A DNA stretch of 8,451 bases from Marinagarivorans sp. UBA5868 (GTDB lineage Bacteria > Pseudomonadota > Gammaproteobacteria > Pseudomonadales > Cellvibrionaceae). The position numbers were made by a program, and so were the translations under genes. Location of the stretch: the NCBI GenBank assembly GCA_002432095.1, contig DJFQ01000133.1, positions 7,060 to 15,510 on the forward strand, read 5' to 3'. This document shows positions 6,825 to 8,451 of this stretch, one piece after another; within the stretch, counting starts at the first letter, position 1; each line of letters begins with the position of its first letter. Below the pieces are notes generated by a model. It saw only the letters and a program-made list of their open reading frames with translations. It did not search any database and had not been told where the DNA came from.

Positions 6825-7435
6825 TCCTGTCCCTGGCGCTTTGCTCCGCCGCCAGTCTGGCGCAGCAGGACCGCACGGTTTTGGATGACGTGATCAGCCC
6901 GGATTTAGAGCGACGCCAGATCGACGAAGACAAGCTGGATTCGGAAAATATCGAGGTGGGTTTTTACGCGGGTGTTATCAGCGTCGAGGATTTTGGCTCA
7001 AACGATCTCTACGGTGCGCGCCTTGGCCTAGCCATTACCGAAGACTTTTTTATTGAAGCCAACCTGGCCACCGCGACGCTGGGCACCACTTCATTTGAGG
7101 ATTTAAGTGGCGGCGTCCGTCTGCTCAATGACGATGAGCGCGAAATGATTTACTACAATCTGGGTTTGGGAATTAATTTATTTCCCGGCGAGATCTATCT
7201 TGGTCGCTGGGCATTCAATAACAACCTCTATGTTATCGGCGGCGCCGGCAACACCGAATTTGCCGATACAGAATATTTTACCTATTACTTTGGCGCTGGC
7301 TGGCGTCTATTTTTGACCGACTGGCTCACGCTGCGCACTGATTTTCGCAACCATGTGATGGAACACGAACTATTTGGTGAACCTAAAAAAATTCAAAACA
7401 TTGAAGGCCATATGGGATTGACGTTGTTTTTTTAA
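6794..7435 (+). CDS. Outer membrane beta-barrel domain protein (TIGR04565-like)
   Basis: A 213-residue protein with a signal peptide (about 1-23, cleavage after SLA or one residue later). A charged linker at 27-55 contains ISPDLERRQIDEDKLDSENIEVG-type sequence; a PDLERR...D-EN-EVG motif just before the first strand is, from memory, characteristic of the TIGR04565 outer-membrane barrel family first defined in myxobacteria. Strands follow from about 56 to the C-terminal Phe-Phe: FYAGVISVEDF, YGARLGLAI, YYNLGLGINL, NNLYVIGGAG, YYFGAGWRLFL, GHMGLTLFF. The start is fixed by AAGAGG 7 bases upstream, within the preceding barrel gene, which it overlaps out of frame by 31 bases. Two consecutive, differently built small barrels suggest a hetero-assembly at the outer membrane or two separate anchoring jobs. 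No enzymatic residues are evident. Confidence 0.9.
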   Translation: MESWIQRAFLILSLALCSAASLAQQDRTVLDDVISPDLERRQIDEDKLDSENIEVGFYAGVISVEDFGSNDLYGARLGLAITEDFFIEANLATATLGTTSFEDLSGGVRLLNDDEREMIYYNLGLGINLFPGEIYLGRWAFNNNLYVIGGAGNTEFADTEYFTYYFGAGWRLFLTDWLTLRTDFRNHVMEHELFGEPKKIQNIEGHMGLTLFF

Positions 7436-7458
7436 TACTTATGGTAAAAAGGTGCTTT

Positions 7459-7944
7459 ATGAAACAGATTACCGCTTTGATTTTCGCCTGCATATTTAGC
7501 TTTTCACTGCAGGCGAAAGAATTATCCGGCCCCGCTCCCGATTTCACCCTCACCTCCCTCGACGGCGAAAAGGTAAAGTTGTCCGACTTAAAAGGCCAGG
7601 TAGTAATGATCAACTTTTGGGCCTCCTGGTGCGGACCTTGCCGTCAAGAAATGCCGTTATTAAACGATATTTATGCGGGGTATAAAAAAGCGGGATTTGT
7701 ATTGCTGGGGGTGAACCTGGATGAATCCGCGGATGACGCAAAAGCCTTTTTGAAAAAAACACCCGTCAACTTCCCGGTATTGATGGACGCGGAAGGCAAA
7801 GTGGCTGAGCTTTATAAAAATCAGGCAATGCCTTCGAGTTACTTCGTCGACCGCAAAGGCAACCTGGTTCATCTGCATCAGGGTTACCGTCCGGGTGAAG
7901 AAGCGGAATACAAAAAGGTCATCAAAAAATTACTGGCGCAATAA
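7459..7944 (+). CDS. TlpA/ResA-type thioredoxin-fold disulphide reductase
   Basis: A 161-residue exported protein. Signal peptide 1-19 (cleavage after LQA), then the AhpC/TSA-Redoxin-like opening (PAPDFTLTSLDGEKVKLSDLKG, split over residues 25-46), the active site WASWCGPCR with CGPC at 58-61, a GVNLDES segment, and the cis-Pro loop AMPSSYFVD. All core residues are present and the length is usual for the family. TlpA/ResA/CcmG relatives act in the periplasm, reducing disulphides in apocytochromes or other envelope proteins. Here the natural clients are the CxxCH proteins of both operons or the Cys-tailed lipoprotein encoded next. The ATG at 7459 is preferred over that at 7441 because AAAAGG ends 6 bases before it, and because starting at 7441 would put a basic Cys-containing extension before the signal. 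The gap to the previous gene is 23 bases. Its codons are more A-rich and the product more Lys-rich than its neighbours. Confidence 0.94.
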   Translation: MKQITALIFACIFSFSLQAKELSGPAPDFTLTSLDGEKVKLSDLKGQVVMINFWASWCGPCRQEMPLLNDIYAGYKKAGFVLLGVNLDESADDAKAFLKKTPVNFPVLMDAEGKVAELYKNQAMPSSYFVDRKGNLVHLHQGYRPGEEAEYKKVIKKLLAQ

Positions 7945-7965
7945 GTGGCCAGCGGAGCTTCGCAT

Positions 7966-8187
7966 ATGCTGCGCGTATTCTGTATTTTTGTTTTGATTCT
8001 GGCGGGCAGCGGTTGCTCGTCATTTAAACCCTGGGTAAAACCTTACGAGCGCGGCCAGTTGGCCGACCCGATCATGGCGTTCGACCGCGATCCCGTTTCC
8101 ACTAAATACCTGATGCACGTGTACGACGCCCGCGAGGGTGCCCGCGGTGCGGAAGGCGGTGCTGGAGGCGGCTGTGGCTGCGGCTGA
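7966..8187 (+). CDS. DUF4266 small lipoprotein with Gly/Cys tail
   Basis: A 73-residue protein. The hydrophobic signal ends AGSGC with Cys17 followed by Ser-Ser, so an outer-membrane-directed lipoprotein is likely. The mature part of about 57 residues has the DUF4266 pattern: a PW-KPYERGQLADP-MAFD-DP segment (about 23-44), an HVY segment, then a Gly-rich tail ending GGAGGGCGCG. The tail cysteines (70 and 72, in Cys-Gly-Cys) are its only cysteines after Cys17. ATG 7966 is chosen because GGAG lies 8 bases upstream; a GTG at 7945, directly after the previous stop, would put seven extra residues before the signal. From memory, DUF4266 genes often sit next to DUF3570 and thioredoxin genes, as here. 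Function is unknown. The tail could bind a metal, carry a modification, or be a client of the thioredoxin encoded just upstream. Confidence 0.9.
   Translation: MLRVFCIFVLILAGSGCSSFKPWVKPYERGQLADPIMAFDRDPVSTKYLMHVYDAREGARGAEGGAGGGCGCG
8164..8173 (+). promoter_or_regulatory. Ribosome binding site embedded in the Gly-tail codons
   Basis: GGAGG at 8164-8168, formed by glycine codons of the DUF4266 tail, lies 5 bases before GTG 8174. It is the best Shine-Dalgarno match in the operon and supports GTG as the start of the DUF3570 gene. Confidence 0.55.
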
Positions 8188-8451
8188 TTTGTCCAAAGTG
8201 CCTGCAAAGCTGTTGTTTTTCCTCAGCCTTCTGCTGTGTGCGCGAGAGGCTTTTGCCCTCGTGCTGCCGGAGGACCGGGGCGACGTGTTATATCACGCCT
8301 ATGATGGCGGCGGCGTCACCGTAGACGGCCCTTCCGTGTTAGTCCGCAAAGGATATAAAGAAAAAGTCTCGGCCTACGCCAATTATTACCAGGACATGGT
8401 TTCCAGCGCGTCCATCGACGTGCTCACCTCCGGCAGTCCATACACCGAAGA
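8174..8451 (+). CDS. DUF3570 family protein (N-terminal part; runs off window)
   Basis: The frame is open from 8174 to the right edge, giving 92 full residues. A signal peptide ends near residue 28 (LLFFLSLLLC to AREAFA). The mature start LPEDRGDVLYHAYDGGGVTVDGP is followed by SVLVRK, ANYYQDMVSSASIDV and SPYTEE. This D-R-DVLYH-YDGGGV-DGPSVLVRK pattern is the conserved N-terminus of DUF3570 proteins, which usually run to several hundred residues of beta-rich, probably outer-membrane barrel sequence. GTG 8174 is chosen for the GGAGG 5 bases upstream; it overlaps the DUF4266 gene by 14 bases in another frame. GTG 8198 would give a cleaner signal peptide but has no ribosome site. The overlap implies coupled synthesis with the small lipoprotein. 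The C-terminal part and any further operon genes lie outside the window. Confidence 0.9.
   Translation, partial: MAAADLSKVPAKLLFFLSLLLCAREAFALVLPEDRGDVLYHAYDGGGVTVDGPSVLVRKGYKEKVSAYANYYQDMVSSASIDVLTSGSPYTE

Overview
The window looks like a Gram-negative proteobacterial chromosome segment, most likely a gammaproteobacterium of the Cellvibrio/Teredinibacter type. That placement rests on the moderately GC-rich sequence, the abundance of Sec and lipoprotein signal peptides, outer-membrane barrels ending in Phe, and the family combination. No RNA gene, insertion sequence, CRISPR array or phage gene is visible. Every gene appears to encode an exported protein.

Left block, minus strand (1-2581): a two-gene operon reading leftward. 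The first gene (2581-1352) encodes a periplasmic protein with one CxxCH haem-attachment site and a DUF1588/DUF1585-like layout. The second (1349 to beyond the left edge) encodes a probable lipoprotein with two duplicated CxxCH modules followed by a LamG/concanavalin-like domain. Only 2 bases separate the two genes.

Centre (2582-3227): about 650 bases without a convincing gene, between divergent operons. It holds several dyads, a CRP-like site and a weak sigma70-like promoter facing right.

Right block, plus strand (3228 to beyond the right edge): six tightly packed or overlapping genes that must form one operon. In order they encode a 925-residue PD40 beta-propeller lipoprotein related to the hydrazine synthase alpha subunit family, with two CxxCH sites; an SH3 plus outer-membrane beta-barrel protein; a second outer-membrane beta-barrel protein; a TlpA-type thioredoxin; a tiny DUF4266 lipoprotein with a Gly/Cys tail; and the start of a DUF3570 protein.

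Together the genes suggest an uncharacterised cell-envelope redox system. It would comprise up to five covalently bound c-type haems spread over three exported proteins, two or three outer-membrane barrel-type proteins, a thioredoxin that could keep haem-attachment or substrate cysteines reduced, and a small Gly/Cys-tailed lipoprotein that is a candidate thioredoxin client or metal-binding partner. The domain calls are well supported; the joint function is inference.
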